Shown in pieces: positions 53,207 to 63,055 of a DNA stretch of 64,000 nucleotides. A program made the translations under genes and the position numbers. This DNA comes from Marinilabilia salmonicolor (GTDB lineage Bacteria > Bacteroidota > Bacteroidia > Bacteroidales > Marinilabiliaceae). The notes below the pieces were generated by a model. It was not told the origin of the DNA and did not search any database. It saw nothing but the letters and a program-made list of their open reading frames with translations. The stretch's first letter is position 1. Each line of letters opens with the position of its first letter. Location: the NCBI RefSeq assembly GCF_003003035.1, contig NZ_PVTS01000009.1:62001-126000 (forward strand). Reading direction: 5' to 3'.

Positions 53207-53773
53207 ATGAAGAAGTTATTGTTTGTTTTTATAATAGGAATTTCATTTGCATTAAATGTTGATGCTCAGGAAACCAAAGAGGTTGACGTAAAGAAGAGTA
53301 CCCTTACCTGGGAAGCCGGAAAAATTGGTGGGTCTCACGATGGAACGATTGACCTGAAGTCGGGACATCTGGTGGTTGATGATGGTCTGATCACCGGTGG
53401 GGAATTTGTCATTGATATGGAAAGTATTGCAGTGACAGATATTGAGGATGAATCATTAAACCAACAGTTGGAAGGACATCTTAAATCTGCTGATTTCTTT
53501 GGTGTCGAAAAACATAAATCCAGCAGGTTTGAGGTTGTATCTTCATCAAAATCAGGTTCTGACCTTAAAGTTAACGGGAATCTAACCATCAAAGGAAATA
53601 CCAACCCTGTCACATTTCTGGCACAGGCGACCAAAAATGGTTACAAAGCCCGAATTGAGGTTGATAGAACTTTATATGATGTTCGTTACGGATCTAAAAA
53701 ATTCTTTGATAATTTAGCCGACAAAGCCATTGATGATGAGTTTTTCATTAATGTGGAGTTATTTGTTAAGTAA
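53207..53773 (+). CDS. YceI-family lipid-binding protein
   Basis: A 188-residue exported protein with a signal peptide ending NVDAQ. The lipocalin-like YceI barrel begins KSTLTWEAGKIGGSHDGTI, with LKSADFFGVEKHKSSRFEV and VNGNLTIKGNTNPVTF as the other family blocks. It binds isoprenoid-type lipids in the periplasm. ATG at 53207 is preferred to GTG three bases upstream. It is followed after 18 bases by a MarR gene, a common pair. Confidence 0.92.
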   Translation: MKKLLFVFIIGISFALNVDAQETKEVDVKKSTLTWEAGKIGGSHDGTIDLKSGHLVVDDGLITGGEFVIDMESIAVTDIEDESLNQQLEGHLKSADFFGVEKHKSSRFEVVSSSKSGSDLKVNGNLTIKGNTNPVTFLAQATKNGYKARIEVDRTLYDVRYGSKKFFDNLADKAIDDEFFINVELFVK

Positions 53774-53791
53774 CCAAAGGTTTTTTGAGCT

Positions 53792-54241
53792 ATGCGCATC
53801 GAAGATGAGATAAAAGGACGCTTTCGGAATGAATACTACAAAGGGTTTATCAACCTGCGTTATACAACAAATGTTCTGAGCTATGAAATGGTTCAGTCGT
53901 TTAAACGCTTTGGAATTACCGAACCGCAGTATAATGTGTTGAGGATTCTTCGTGGTTTTCGTTCGGAGGCGCCTTTGTCTGTTGGTTTTATCAAGGAGAG
54001 GATGCTGGATAAAGTATCTGATGTGAGCCGAATTATCGACAGGCTGGTGGAAAAAGAAATGGTCACCCGGGTTGAAAATCCTGCCGACCGCCGGCAGAAG
54101 AGTATTGAAATAACCGCAAAAGGCCTCTCCCTTCTGGATGATATGCTGGGTTGTGAGAAGCAAACGGACAATCTTCTGTCCAATCTGACTCCTGATGAAA
54201 TAAAGGAGCTGAACCGTCTGTTGGATAAAGCCCGGGACTGA
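53792..54241 (+). CDS. MarR-family transcription regulator
   Basis: A 149-residue MarR protein. The winged helix runs from GITEPQYNVLRIL through SVGFIKERMLDKVSDVSRII, and the wing is RVENPADRRQKSIEIT, where DRR is the family hallmark. It follows yceI in the same operon and probably controls it in response to a small aromatic or oxidant. The direction of control is inferred from family behaviour. Confidence 0.92.
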   Translation: MRIEDEIKGRFRNEYYKGFINLRYTTNVLSYEMVQSFKRFGITEPQYNVLRILRGFRSEAPLSVGFIKERMLDKVSDVSRIIDRLVEKEMVTRVENPADRRQKSIEITAKGLSLLDDMLGCEKQTDNLLSNLTPDEIKELNRLLDKARD

Positions 54242-54274
54242 TGTAAATGTCCCGGATTTGAGTTGATTTTTTTT
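54232..54274 (+). terminator. Weak terminator after marR
   Basis: CCGGGAC / GTCCCGG with a 10-nt loop overlaps the marR stop. The T-run starts 11 bases after the stem, so it would be inefficient. The following gap to 54577 contains only a degenerate family C-like word, CATTCTGAACGCAGTGAAG, at 54381-54399. Confidence 0.35.
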
Positions 54275-54577
54275 ATTATTTTTGCCGCTGTTATGATAAT
54301 TCACCGGTCAAAATACTGCGGCATTACTCCCCCCTGAATTCTCTGTACGGAAGAGTTTGTTAAGACAGTCATGTGTTTTTGTCATTCTGAACGCAGTGAA
54401 GAATCCCAGAGTCAATAATCTAAAAAACCATGATCTATGCTATGCAAAAACTGTGTGACTTATTAGACAGCCTCCTTTTGTTTTGGATACCTGACAATTT
54501 TTTGAGGTCTCATACTCAATTTTCAGATTTACTTTCTGAAAAGAATTTTTCCAACAGTACAAATTTTAAACAGCGGC

Positions 54578-56635
54578 ATGTTTAATAAGACAGAGAAAGA
54601 CGAGAGAAATTACCTGGAATCGATTAAAGAGAAGTTGCAATCAGCCATCAACCAGATCGACATAAATGTAGTGCAATATGCCAAAGATGTGCAGGCTCAA
54701 AAAGATTATCTCTGGGAGCATAAAACCGGTATGGATCATGTGGAGAAAGTGGCTGTTCATCAGTCTGTGAGGCAGTCGGCCCTAACCGGTGAAGCTGCTG
54801 TGGAGAAAAAGAAAAGGTTGCGTAAACTCAGACAATCGCCCTGGTTTGGGCGGTTCGATTTTAAAGAAAAGGATGCTTTTAAATCACTACCTGTTTATGT
54901 AGGCGTTCATGCCTACTACGACGAGGCTCAGAAAGAGAATTTGGTGTATGATTGGCGGGCACCGGTTTCCTCCATGTTTTACGATTTTGAGCTGGGGACG
55001 GCCAATTATGAGGCGCCTACAGGTGAAGTGGAAGGAGAAATTACTCTAAAACGTCAGTTTCGTATTCGATTTGGTGAAATGGAATACATGCTGGAAAGTT
55101 CGCTGAACATTCATGATGAAGTGCTTCAAAGGGAGTTGGGTAAGGCTTCGGATGATAAGATGAAGCACATTGTTGCCACCATTCAACGCGATCAGAATGC
55201 CATCATCCGGAACGAAGATTCTCAGGTGCTAATTATTCAAGGGGTGGCAGGTTCAGGGAAAACCTCTATTGCCCTTCATCGTATTGCATTTCTGCTTTAT
55301 CGCTTTCGTGAGACCATTTCCTCAAAAGATATTCTGATTTTATCGCCCAACAAGGTTTTTGCAGATTACATTTCCAATGTGCTGCCTGAGTTGGGGGAGG
55401 AGCAAATCCCGGAAATAGGGATGGAAGAACTGGCCAATCAGCTTCTTGACGGCAAATACCGTTTTCAGACTTTCTTTGAGCAGGTTTCGTTGTTACTTGA
55501 GAAGGAAGATGAAAGTTTCCGGGAGCGGATTCAGTTTAAGGCCACTTTCGAATTTGTGACTAAACTGAATGAATACCTGGCTTATATTGAAAACAACTAC
55601 TTCGAGCCTGAGATGATTATGGTTCAAAGAAATCCCATTCCGGATTCCTATATTGCTGATAAGTTCAAGTCACTTCACCGGGTTCCGCTGTTTTTAAGGT
55701 TCAACGAAATTGTCAGTCACATTGAGCGTGACCTGCTTTTTTACAATCAGTACGAAATATCCGGAAAGGAACGCAACGAATTGCGGAAAACCATCAGGAA
55801 TATGTTTCGGATTACCAATTTGCGGGAGTTGTACAAAGACTTCTATCAGTGGCTGGGCAGACCTGAAATGTTTAAGTATGCCAGGGCCTCAACTTTTGAA
55901 TATCCCGATGTTTACCCGCTGGCTTTCATGAAACTGAAACTTGAGGGATTTAAGACCTTTAGTCATGTGAAGCACCTTTTGGTGGATGAAATGCAGGATT
56001 ACACTCCCGTTCAGTATTCGGTGCTGTCGCGCTTATTTTCCTGCAAAAAGACCATTCTTGGAGATGCAAACCAGTCGGTAAATCCTTTTAGTTCTTCTAA
56101 CTCCGATTCCATTGCTAAAGTTTTTCCGGGTGCCGATTGTATGTTATTGAATAAAAGCTACCGTTCCACCAGTGAAATAGCCCGTTTTGCTCAAAAGATC
56201 CAACCCGACAGCGACCTGGAAGTGGTTGAGCGGCACGGAGAGGCACCTTCAGTGGATGCTTTCAAATCAAAGAACGCACAAATTGAAAAGATAAAAACCA
56301 TCATCGATGAGTTTGAGCTGTCGGACTTTCACTCATTAGGAATTGTTTGCAAAACGCAAAAACAGGCAGCAAAACTCTATGCTGCATTGACCGACGATTA
56401 CGACCGCTTATTGCTTTTAAGTGCCGAAACTGGTGCATTTGGACAGGGAATTATTATTACTTCATCGCACATGGCCAAGGGCCTTGAGTTTGATCAGGTT
56501 ATTATCCCTGATGCCGATGCTGACAACTACTACAATGAAGTGGACAGGGGGTTGCTTTATATAGCATGTACCCGTGCCATGCACCGGCTCAATTTGTTGT
56601 ATTTGAAAGAGCGGTCACCCTTTTTGGCTGAATAG
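54578..56635 (+). CDS. HelD-like superfamily 1 helicase / RNA polymerase recycling factor
   Basis: A 685-residue UvrD/Rep-like ATPase. The N-terminal 130 residues form a long antiparallel coiled coil (ESIKEKLQSAINQID), the arm that HelD proteins insert in RNA polymerase. Motif I is GVAGSGKTSIA (about 222-232), motif II is LLVDEMQDYT, motif III GDANQSVN, and motif VI ACTRAMHRLNLLYL. HelD frees stalled RNA polymerase using ATP. A DNA-repair helicase is the alternative. It is convergent with the DksA-like gene, one base apart. Confidence 0.88.
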   Translation: MFNKTEKDERNYLESIKEKLQSAINQIDINVVQYAKDVQAQKDYLWEHKTGMDHVEKVAVHQSVRQSALTGEAAVEKKKRLRKLRQSPWFGRFDFKEKDAFKSLPVYVGVHAYYDEAQKENLVYDWRAPVSSMFYDFELGTANYEAPTGEVEGEITLKRQFRIRFGEMEYMLESSLNIHDEVLQRELGKASDDKMKHIVATIQRDQNAIIRNEDSQVLIIQGVAGSGKTSIALHRIAFLLYRFRETISSKDILILSPNKVFADYISNVLPELGEEQIPEIGMEELANQLLDGKYRFQTFFEQVSLLLEKEDESFRERIQFKATFEFVTKLNEYLAYIENNYFEPEMIMVQRNPIPDSYIADKFKSLHRVPLFLRFNEIVSHIERDLLFYNQYEISGKERNELRKTIRNMFRITNLRELYKDFYQWLGRPEMFKYARASTFEYPDVYPLAFMKLKLEGFKTFSHVKHLLVDEMQDYTPVQYSVLSRLFSCKKTILGDANQSVNPFSSSNSDSIAKVFPGADCMLLNKSYRSTSEIARFAQKIQPDSDLEVVERHGEAPSVDAFKSKNAQIEKIKTIIDEFELSDFHSLGIVCKTQKQAAKLYAALTDDYDRLLLLSAETGAFGQGIIITSSHMAKGLEFDQVIIPDADADNYYNEVDRGLLYIACTRAMHRLNLLYLKERSPFLAE

Positions 56636-56636
56636 C

Positions 56637-56972
56637 TTATCTTTTCAGGCAAGAGGCACAAAGACGTATTTCTGGCCTTAGTTTTAGCCTTTCGAAGGGA
56701 ATGCTCTGGTGACATTTGTTGCAGATGCCAAAGCTTCCATCGTTTTTTAATTTCAGGATTTGTTCCAGTTGCGATAGTCGGGTTTTGGCATTTCGCAAAC
56801 TGGCATCAAAAATGGTTTTGTTGTTGATGGCATCCATCCGGGAGATGCGCCCAATGGCATCATCGGGAGAGATAGGACCGGTGAATTGTTTCAGTTCTTC
56901 TATTTTGGCAGTAAGCTTATGGATTTCTGATTCAATGATGGTTACCAATTGTTCTTTTTCGTCTTTTGTCAT
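56637..56972 (-). CDS. TraR/DksA-type zinc-finger protein
   Basis: A 111-residue protein with an N-terminal coiled coil and the C4 zinc finger GICNKCHQSIP ... RLCASCLKR. Such proteins insert the coiled coil in the RNA polymerase secondary channel and modulate initiation. The tip residues differ from E. coli DksA, so the effect is uncertain. Its gene directly faces a HelD-like gene, another RNA polymerase ligand. Confidence 0.88.
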   Translation of the reverse strand: MTKDEKEQLVTIIESEIHKLTAKIEELKQFTGPISPDDAIGRISRMDAINNKTIFDASLRNAKTRLSQLEQILKLKNDGSFGICNKCHQSIPFERLKLRPEIRLCASCLKR

Positions 56973-56974
56973 AG

Positions 56975-59900
56975 CTAAATTTTTTTACTCTTTTGGTATT
57001 GCGATGGAGTTATGCCGTAGTCTTTTTTGAATGTTACTCCAAAATAGCTGACATCCTTGAAACCACATTGATAAGCTACTTCAGAAACAGTTAATTGGTT
57101 TTCTTCAAGTAGTTCGGCAGCTTTCATCATTCGCATTTTTCGAATGAAGGTGTTGGGGTTGATGTTTGCCAATTCTGATATTTTCCGGTATAGCATGGAG
57201 TTGCTAATTGACATTTTTTCAGCGAGTTGCCTGACCGAAAAATCAGGATTGGAAATGTTTTTTTCTATTATATCTTTGGCTTGAATCAGTAATTCATCAT
57301 GGATATCATTTATTTTATTCTTATTGGGGTTAAAGCTTTTTTGGAAAGCCTGATTCCGTTTTTGCTGCTCAAGTAATGCTTCCATTCTTGCCAACAGAGT
57401 AGGCAGATTAAATGGTTTGGCAATATAGCTGTCGGCACCTGCTCTGTAACCTTCTGCTCGTTCTTCATCCGATGTTTTGCCGGTTAACAGAATCACGTTG
57501 AGGTGCGAAGTAGTCTCATTGGCTTTTATTTTTTTACATAGTTCAATGCCGCTCATCGAAGGCATTACAACATCCGATATTATGATGTTAGGTTTTTTGT
57601 TGACGGCAGTTTCATAACCAATCATTCCATTGGGCGCCTCAATTATATTAAAAATGGATTCCAGACTTCCTTTTAAAAGTTTTCGGAAATCGTAATTGTC
57701 CTCAACGAGCAGAACGGTGGGCTTATGGTCGAATGATTGTTGAAGATTCTTTATTCTAAGAATGGTTTCTTCTTCAATATCTTCAGCTTCCATGAGGGTT
57801 GCAGGGATTTGTTCCAATCTGTTTTCTGCAATTTCGTTTTGGTCGAAAGCTTTTTTGTTGACTGGAAGAAAAAATGAAACAGTTGTGCCCTCTCCGGGTA
57901 TGCTTTTCAGACGAATGGTTCCTTTATGTGTCTCTACCATTGCTTTTGTGAGAGATAATCCAATGCCGAAACCTCCGGATTGGTGGTTGTTGCCACTGAT
58001 GGACTGATATCGATCGAATATCAAGGCTTGTTTTTCCTCACTTATACCCTCACCGGTGTCTTGTATCTCAAAATTGGCTATTGTTCCATCTTCTGTTTTT
58101 GAAAGTGATAGATTGAGGGTTATTGTTCCTTCTTTGGGCGTGAACTTAAACGCATTCGATAATAAATTGTAAAGAATTATGTCAATTTTTTCCTGGTCGA
58201 ACCATAGGTTCGATTCGGGACAATTAATGTTATAGTCAAAAATAATATGTTTCTTTCGGGCGAGGGGGGCAAAATTGTCACAAATGAACTGCGTGAATTT
58301 GTTGAGGTTTCCTCCACTCACAGATAGCGGAAGTTGCTCTATCTCGGATTTGCTAAAATAGAGGAATTGTCTGTTTAGGCGATTTAGGCGGTTGATGTTT
58401 CTTTCGGCAAGTGCCAGGTCTTTCCCATTGGGAGCGATGTGAGTATGTCGCCAGTCGTCTATCAGGCACCCCAGAATGCTCAATGGTGTTAAGAATTCAT
58501 GGGAAATATTGGCAAATAGACCTTGTTTGAAAATATTGAGTTTATCGGACTTTTGTCTTTCTATATGTTCAATTTCCAATGCATGTATTACCTGTTGGTT
58601 TTTACGTTCCATTCGGAAGATAAAGAAAATAATACCTCCGAAGATTAGGGCGTAAAAGGTAAAGGCCCACCATGTTTTGTAAGGTGCAGGGTTCACTTTG
58701 ATGAACAGTTCTTCTGGCTTTGGGTTCCAATGTCCCTGACTGTTGGAGCCTTTGATCATTAAAGTGTATTCTCCGGGTTTCAGGTTGGCGTAGTTTAGGG
58801 TTCGCATGTCTGCGTCCATAAATCGCCATTCGTTTTCCAGCCCATCGAGCAGAACCGAATATTTATTGTTCTCGGGTTGAGAATAGGAGAGGGCTGCAAA
58901 AGAGACTGAAAAATTGTTTTCGAGATGATTTAATATAAGTGGTTTGTCGCGGGATGTTGTAATGGATACCGGTTTGTTCATTACTTTTACGTTGGTAATA
59001 ACCACCGGCGGAATGAAATTATCAGGACTGATATCCCGTGGATTAAAGATGTTAAATCCTCTGTTTCCACCAAAATAGAGATTCCCTTCTGTGTCTTTAA
59101 ACGAAGCTCCTCTGTTAAAAATATTACCCTGAAGTCCGTTCTCCTCAAGAAAAAAATGGGATCTGACCTGTTTTTCCATGATGTTCAGTTTTGTCAGTCC
59201 CCGGTTGGTTCCAATCCAGATATTGTTATTGCTATCCTCATTTATCGCATAAATTATATCTCCCGCTACATACGGAGCAAATGAGATAAATTCCGACTGA
59301 GCAGGCATCCACTTGAATAATCCGCCACCACCAGAACCAACCCAGATACTCCCTGAGGAATCCTTGAACAATGTAAGAATGTGGTCGGTTATTAACCCAT
59401 TGCTATCTTTTTTTGACGCTTGAAATCTTTTGAATTCGAGTGGATAATGCTGCGTTATGTCTGAAATGGCTTGGTTTATTCCTCCATCGAAAGTGGCGGC
59501 CCATAAATTATTATTGTTGTCAATAAGTATTTTTGAGATTCTGTTACTGCTCAGGGAGGTTGGATTGTTAACATCCGTGGCATATCTCAGAATGAAGAAA
59601 TTATGGAATTTATCGGGAGTTGACTCAACGATTTTGTAGAGGCCGTTTTCTGTGCCTATCCAAACGTGACCGAAAGGATCTTCATGAATATCAAATATTT
59701 CTCTTGATGGAAAATCGTATTCAGGAGTGTTTTTGTTGATTATCAAGTGCTCACCTGTTTTGGGATTAAACTTAATTATGCCCATATATCTGGTTCCAAG
59801 CCATAAAAAACCTTTAGAATCCTGAAAAAAGCAGTTGACTGTGTTTAAGTCCTGGGGTAGATTCTTGAACCTGGGAATACGGTTGTACTGAGTGAATGAG

Positions 59901-61123
59901 CGATTCTTCAAATTAAATACTCCGAACCCCATGCTTTTTACTCCAACGAGTAAATCCCCGGCATTGGTTTTTATAAAAGAGGAAATCGATTGACTGCCGG
60001 GAGATTCTGTCTCGGCTGTAATATGCATGGAATTGAAAAGTTTGATTTTATTGTCAATTTTATTTACTCCACCGCCGGAGGTTCCGACCCAGATTAATCC
60101 TGAAGCATCACAAAGTATGGAGAACGCTTCGTTGTGTGAGAGTTTTATAGAATTGCTCTTGGTGGTGAATTTGGTAAAAACCGGCTTTAATTGTTGCGGA
60201 TTTTGCGATATGGCCAGGCCCGTAGGGCTCCCCACCCACAGATTTCCATCTTTATCGAAAGTCAAATCGAAAATTATGTTCTCTGCCGCATCGAATTCAT
60301 TATTATCGAATTTAATGTGTTTCTTAATTATGATACTATCTTCTTCGTATTTAAAGTTGATAATACCTTCTTCCCAAAGTCCAAGCCAATAATTGTTTTC
60401 TCCTTGCTGGGTCATGGCAAAAGGAGAGAAATGTTGTAATTCTAATGGGATGTCTTCTTTTTTCCAGGATTTTACAGTGTTGTTTGTTTTGTTGATATGT
60501 GTTAACGCTCCTTTCCACGAGGATATCCAGATATTATTGTTGGCATCTTTAAAAATATTGGTAATCCAATCGGAATTCATTCCCGCTGTTCCAGTCGCAA
60601 TATTGTACTTCTTAATGATGCCTTTTTCCGGGTCTAAAACATCCACTCCGGCTCCTGAACTACCAATCCAAATGTGGTCGAATTCGTCTATTACGATGGT
60701 TTCTATAACATCATAAGATAAAGTAAATGGTGGGGGAGACTGAGTATTGAAAAATGTAAAGCTTTCATCCGTTCGATTAAGTCTGGCCACACCGCGGTCT
60801 GTGGCACACCATAAATACCCGTTGGAATCTTCCAGAATGTTGTTAAATAAGTTTGTTATCAGTCCTTTGGAGTGATGGTTTGCGATGGAGAATGTTTTTA
60901 GCACATACCCATCAAATCGAATCAGTCCCTCTGTGGTACAAAACCATAAAAACCCTTTTGAGTCCTGGAAAACATCTTTTACATCATCGGAAGGGAGGCC
61001 CTGCGTACTGTTGATTATATCAATATCGTAATTATTAAGGGGTGATTCTTGCGCTACACTATTAAAGAAAAGTGTTGTAGCGAGAAGGTAGGTTGCGCTT
61101 AAGTATTTTAATATGGTGTTCAT
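56975..61123 (-). CDS. Hybrid two-component system regulator 2 (HTCS)
   Basis: About 1,382 residues. A signal peptide precedes two propellers (DSKGFLWFCTTEGLIRFDGY and many WIGT/WVGS repeats), a Y_Y_Y domain (NNKYSVLLDGLENEWRF), one transmembrane helix, and HisKA with ISHEFLTPL (His875). HATPase (NLLSNAFKFTPKEG, GFGIGLSLTKAMV), a receiver with Asp1184 in ISDVVMPSMSG, and an AraC HTH follow. The H-box has Leu where Arg is usual. Its divergent partner is a GH30 gene, so that glycan is the probable signal. ATG at 61123 gives the clean signal peptide; TTG at 61162 is rejected. It starts translation end one base from the DksA-like gene. Confidence 0.93.
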   Translation of the reverse strand: MNTILKYLSATYLLATTLFFNSVAQESPLNNYDIDIINSTQGLPSDDVKDVFQDSKGFLWFCTTEGLIRFDGYVLKTFSIANHHSKGLITNLFNNILEDSNGYLWCATDRGVARLNRTDESFTFFNTQSPPPFTLSYDVIETIVIDEFDHIWIGSSGAGVDVLDPEKGIIKKYNIATGTAGMNSDWITNIFKDANNNIWISSWKGALTHINKTNNTVKSWKKEDIPLELQHFSPFAMTQQGENNYWLGLWEEGIINFKYEEDSIIIKKHIKFDNNEFDAAENIIFDLTFDKDGNLWVGSPTGLAISQNPQQLKPVFTKFTTKSNSIKLSHNEAFSILCDASGLIWVGTSGGGVNKIDNKIKLFNSMHITAETESPGSQSISSFIKTNAGDLLVGVKSMGFGVFNLKNRSFTQYNRIPRFKNLPQDLNTVNCFFQDSKGFLWLGTRYMGIIKFNPKTGEHLIINKNTPEYDFPSREIFDIHEDPFGHVWIGTENGLYKIVESTPDKFHNFFILRYATDVNNPTSLSSNRISKILIDNNNNLWAATFDGGINQAISDITQHYPLEFKRFQASKKDSNGLITDHILTLFKDSSGSIWVGSGGGGLFKWMPAQSEFISFAPYVAGDIIYAINEDSNNNIWIGTNRGLTKLNIMEKQVRSHFFLEENGLQGNIFNRGASFKDTEGNLYFGGNRGFNIFNPRDISPDNFIPPVVITNVKVMNKPVSITTSRDKPLILNHLENNFSVSFAALSYSQPENNKYSVLLDGLENEWRFMDADMRTLNYANLKPGEYTLMIKGSNSQGHWNPKPEELFIKVNPAPYKTWWAFTFYALIFGGIIFFIFRMERKNQQVIHALEIEHIERQKSDKLNIFKQGLFANISHEFLTPLSILGCLIDDWRHTHIAPNGKDLALAERNINRLNRLNRQFLYFSKSEIEQLPLSVSGGNLNKFTQFICDNFAPLARKKHIIFDYNINCPESNLWFDQEKIDIILYNLLSNAFKFTPKEGTITLNLSLSKTEDGTIANFEIQDTGEGISEEKQALIFDRYQSISGNNHQSGGFGIGLSLTKAMVETHKGTIRLKSIPGEGTTVSFFLPVNKKAFDQNEIAENRLEQIPATLMEAEDIEEETILRIKNLQQSFDHKPTVLLVEDNYDFRKLLKGSLESIFNIIEAPNGMIGYETAVNKKPNIIISDVVMPSMSGIELCKKIKANETTSHLNVILLTGKTSDEERAEGYRAGADSYIAKPFNLPTLLARMEALLEQQKRNQAFQKSFNPNKNKINDIHDELLIQAKDIIEKNISNPDFSVRQLAEKMSISNSMLYRKISELANINPNTFIRKMRMMKAAELLEENQLTVSEVAYQCGFKDVSYFGVTFKKDYGITPSQYQKSKKI

Positions 61124-61262
61124 TTGGTGTTTTTTTTTATTTGTTATTGGCTGCAAAAGCAAATGATAAAAAGCGATTTTAATTGTTAAAAACTCCTTTT
61201 TACCCTTAATGATAATTCAAAAGTAAAAAAAATAGTGAATGATTTATTGTAATATATTGTAA

Positions 61263-61303
61263 CAATCACATAATCAACATAAAAAATAATTTTCATGTGA
61301 TTG
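61263..61303. promoter_or_regulatory. Inverted repeat between HTCS 2 and GH30
   Basis: Perfect 9-bp arms CAATCACAT / ATGTGATTG with a 23-nt spacer, midway in the AT-rich 293-base divergent gap. A regulator binding here could serve both genes. AraC-type proteins more often use direct repeats, so the assignment is tentative. Confidence 0.4.
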
Positions 61304-61416
61304 ATAAATTATTGAATGCGACTAAAAAACACGAATGAGTGAATGAAAACTTATAACTATCTGCATTAAAATTAACTTAATTTGATGGTGTTGTTTAAAA
61401 ATTAACAAATTGTCGA

Positions 61417-63015
61417 ATGAGGATTTTTCTATTGCTATCAGGATTTTTTTTATGGATGAACTTTGGAGTTTCAGGCCAGAAAATTGAAAAAGTATTTATT
61501 GAGATGGATACTGAAAAGGAATATCAGGTTATTCATTCATTTGGAGCATCAGATGCCTGGCGCTGTCAGTTTGTTGGTAAAAACTGGCCGGATGCAAAAA
61601 AAGAAAAAATGTCGGAGTGGTTGTTTAGCCAAGAGGTTGATGACAAAGGAAACCCATTGGGAATTGGTTTGTCCTTATGGCGTTTTAATATAGGGGCCGG
61701 AAGTATGGAACAGGGCGATAGTAGCGGGATTGTGAATCCTTGGCGAAAATCAGAATGTTTTCTTTCCCCTGACGGGACTTACGACTGGTCAAAACAGGAA
61801 GGTCAACAATGGTTTCTGAAAATGGCCCATCAATATGGTGTTGAGAACACTGTGGCTTTTCCAAACTCTGCTCCTGTTTATTTTACTACTAATGGGAAAG
61901 CTTTTTCTCCAAAGGGGCGGACAAATCTGAATGTTCGGGATAATAAATTACAGGATTATGCGAAGTTCCTGACTGATGTGTGTGAACACTTTGAAGATAG
62001 GGGGCTTGGTTTTTCATATCTTAGTCCGTTTAATGAGCCCCAATGGGACTGGAGTAATCCTACTCAAGAGGGAACCCCCGCTACGAACGAGGATCTTTAT
62101 CTGCTGACCCATTTTATCGATCATGAATTTCAAAAGCGCGGACTCCAAACGATGATTGCTCCGGGTGAAACTGCCGAATACAACTTTCTATATGAGAGGG
62201 TTTCTGATTATGTGGGTAGTTCTGAGCAATTCCGGGATTTTCTTTCTCCCGACAGCCCGCTTTTCTTAGGTAAGCTAAAATACACTGCTCCTCTCTTTTC
62301 AGCACATAGTTATTTTACCACCTGGCCGGTTGAAAAACTTATTAATGTGAGGCTTAAACTTCGGCAGAGCCTGGATTCAATTAATCCTGAAATGGATTTC
62401 TGGCAAAGTGAATTTTGCATATTGGAAAACAATGATGACATAACTGGTGGACATCAACGTGATCTTGGTATGGCTACAGCTCTGTATGTTGCCAGGGTAA
62501 TGCATTACGATTTAACCATTGCCAATGCTACTTCCTGGCAATGGTGGACCGCCATCACTCAATGTAATTACAAAGACGGACTTATCTATTTGGACAATGG
62601 GGGAGAAGGCATCTCAGACCAACAACATCCGGACAATGAGAAATTAAAGTTTGATGGGAATTTCCATGATTCAAAGCTTATGTGGGCTATGGGGAATTTC
62701 TCCCGATTCGTGAGACCGGGAATGGTCAGAATTGAGGTCAAGACCGATAATGGGGATAATCATCTTGAGCAGGCACTTTCATTGATGGTATCTGCTTTTA
62801 AGAATAATGCTACAGGAGAGGTGGTATTGGTACTGATAAATTACTCCGATAAAAAGCAGTCTCTGGAATTACAAAACAAAGTTCTTTTCAATGAGGAGAT
62901 AAAGACTTATGTCACTTCAAAAAATGAAAACTTGTCTTTTCGGAAGGGTAGTCTGGAAAACCTGGTTGTTGACCCGCAGACCGTTAAGACAGTTATCCTA
63001 AAATATAAAGAGTGA
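61417..63015 (+). CDS. Glycoside hydrolase family 30 enzyme
   Basis: A 532-residue exported enzyme with a signal peptide ending GVSGQ. The barrel starts at VIHSFGASDAWRCQFVG. The acid/base Glu207 is in LSPFNEPQWDW and the nucleophile Glu332 in FWQSEFCIL. A C-terminal beta-sandwich closes the protein, as in GH30. The pattern resembles endo-beta-1,6-galactanase-like members (subfamily 5), but xylanase or glucosylceramidase-like roles are not excluded. Divergent from HTCS 2 and followed by a lipoprotein gene, it belongs to a polysaccharide locus continuing beyond the window. Confidence 0.9.
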   Translation: MRIFLLLSGFFLWMNFGVSGQKIEKVFIEMDTEKEYQVIHSFGASDAWRCQFVGKNWPDAKKEKMSEWLFSQEVDDKGNPLGIGLSLWRFNIGAGSMEQGDSSGIVNPWRKSECFLSPDGTYDWSKQEGQQWFLKMAHQYGVENTVAFPNSAPVYFTTNGKAFSPKGRTNLNVRDNKLQDYAKFLTDVCEHFEDRGLGFSYLSPFNEPQWDWSNPTQEGTPATNEDLYLLTHFIDHEFQKRGLQTMIAPGETAEYNFLYERVSDYVGSSEQFRDFLSPDSPLFLGKLKYTAPLFSAHSYFTTWPVEKLINVRLKLRQSLDSINPEMDFWQSEFCILENNDDITGGHQRDLGMATALYVARVMHYDLTIANATSWQWWTAITQCNYKDGLIYLDNGGEGISDQQHPDNEKLKFDGNFHDSKLMWAMGNFSRFVRPGMVRIEVKTDNGDNHLEQALSLMVSAFKNNATGEVVLVLINYSDKKQSLELQNKVLFNEEIKTYVTSKNENLSFRKGSLENLVVDPQTVKTVILKYKE

Positions 63016-63055
63016 AAAACAGGTATATGTTTGAATTGGATTATAATTTTAAAAA

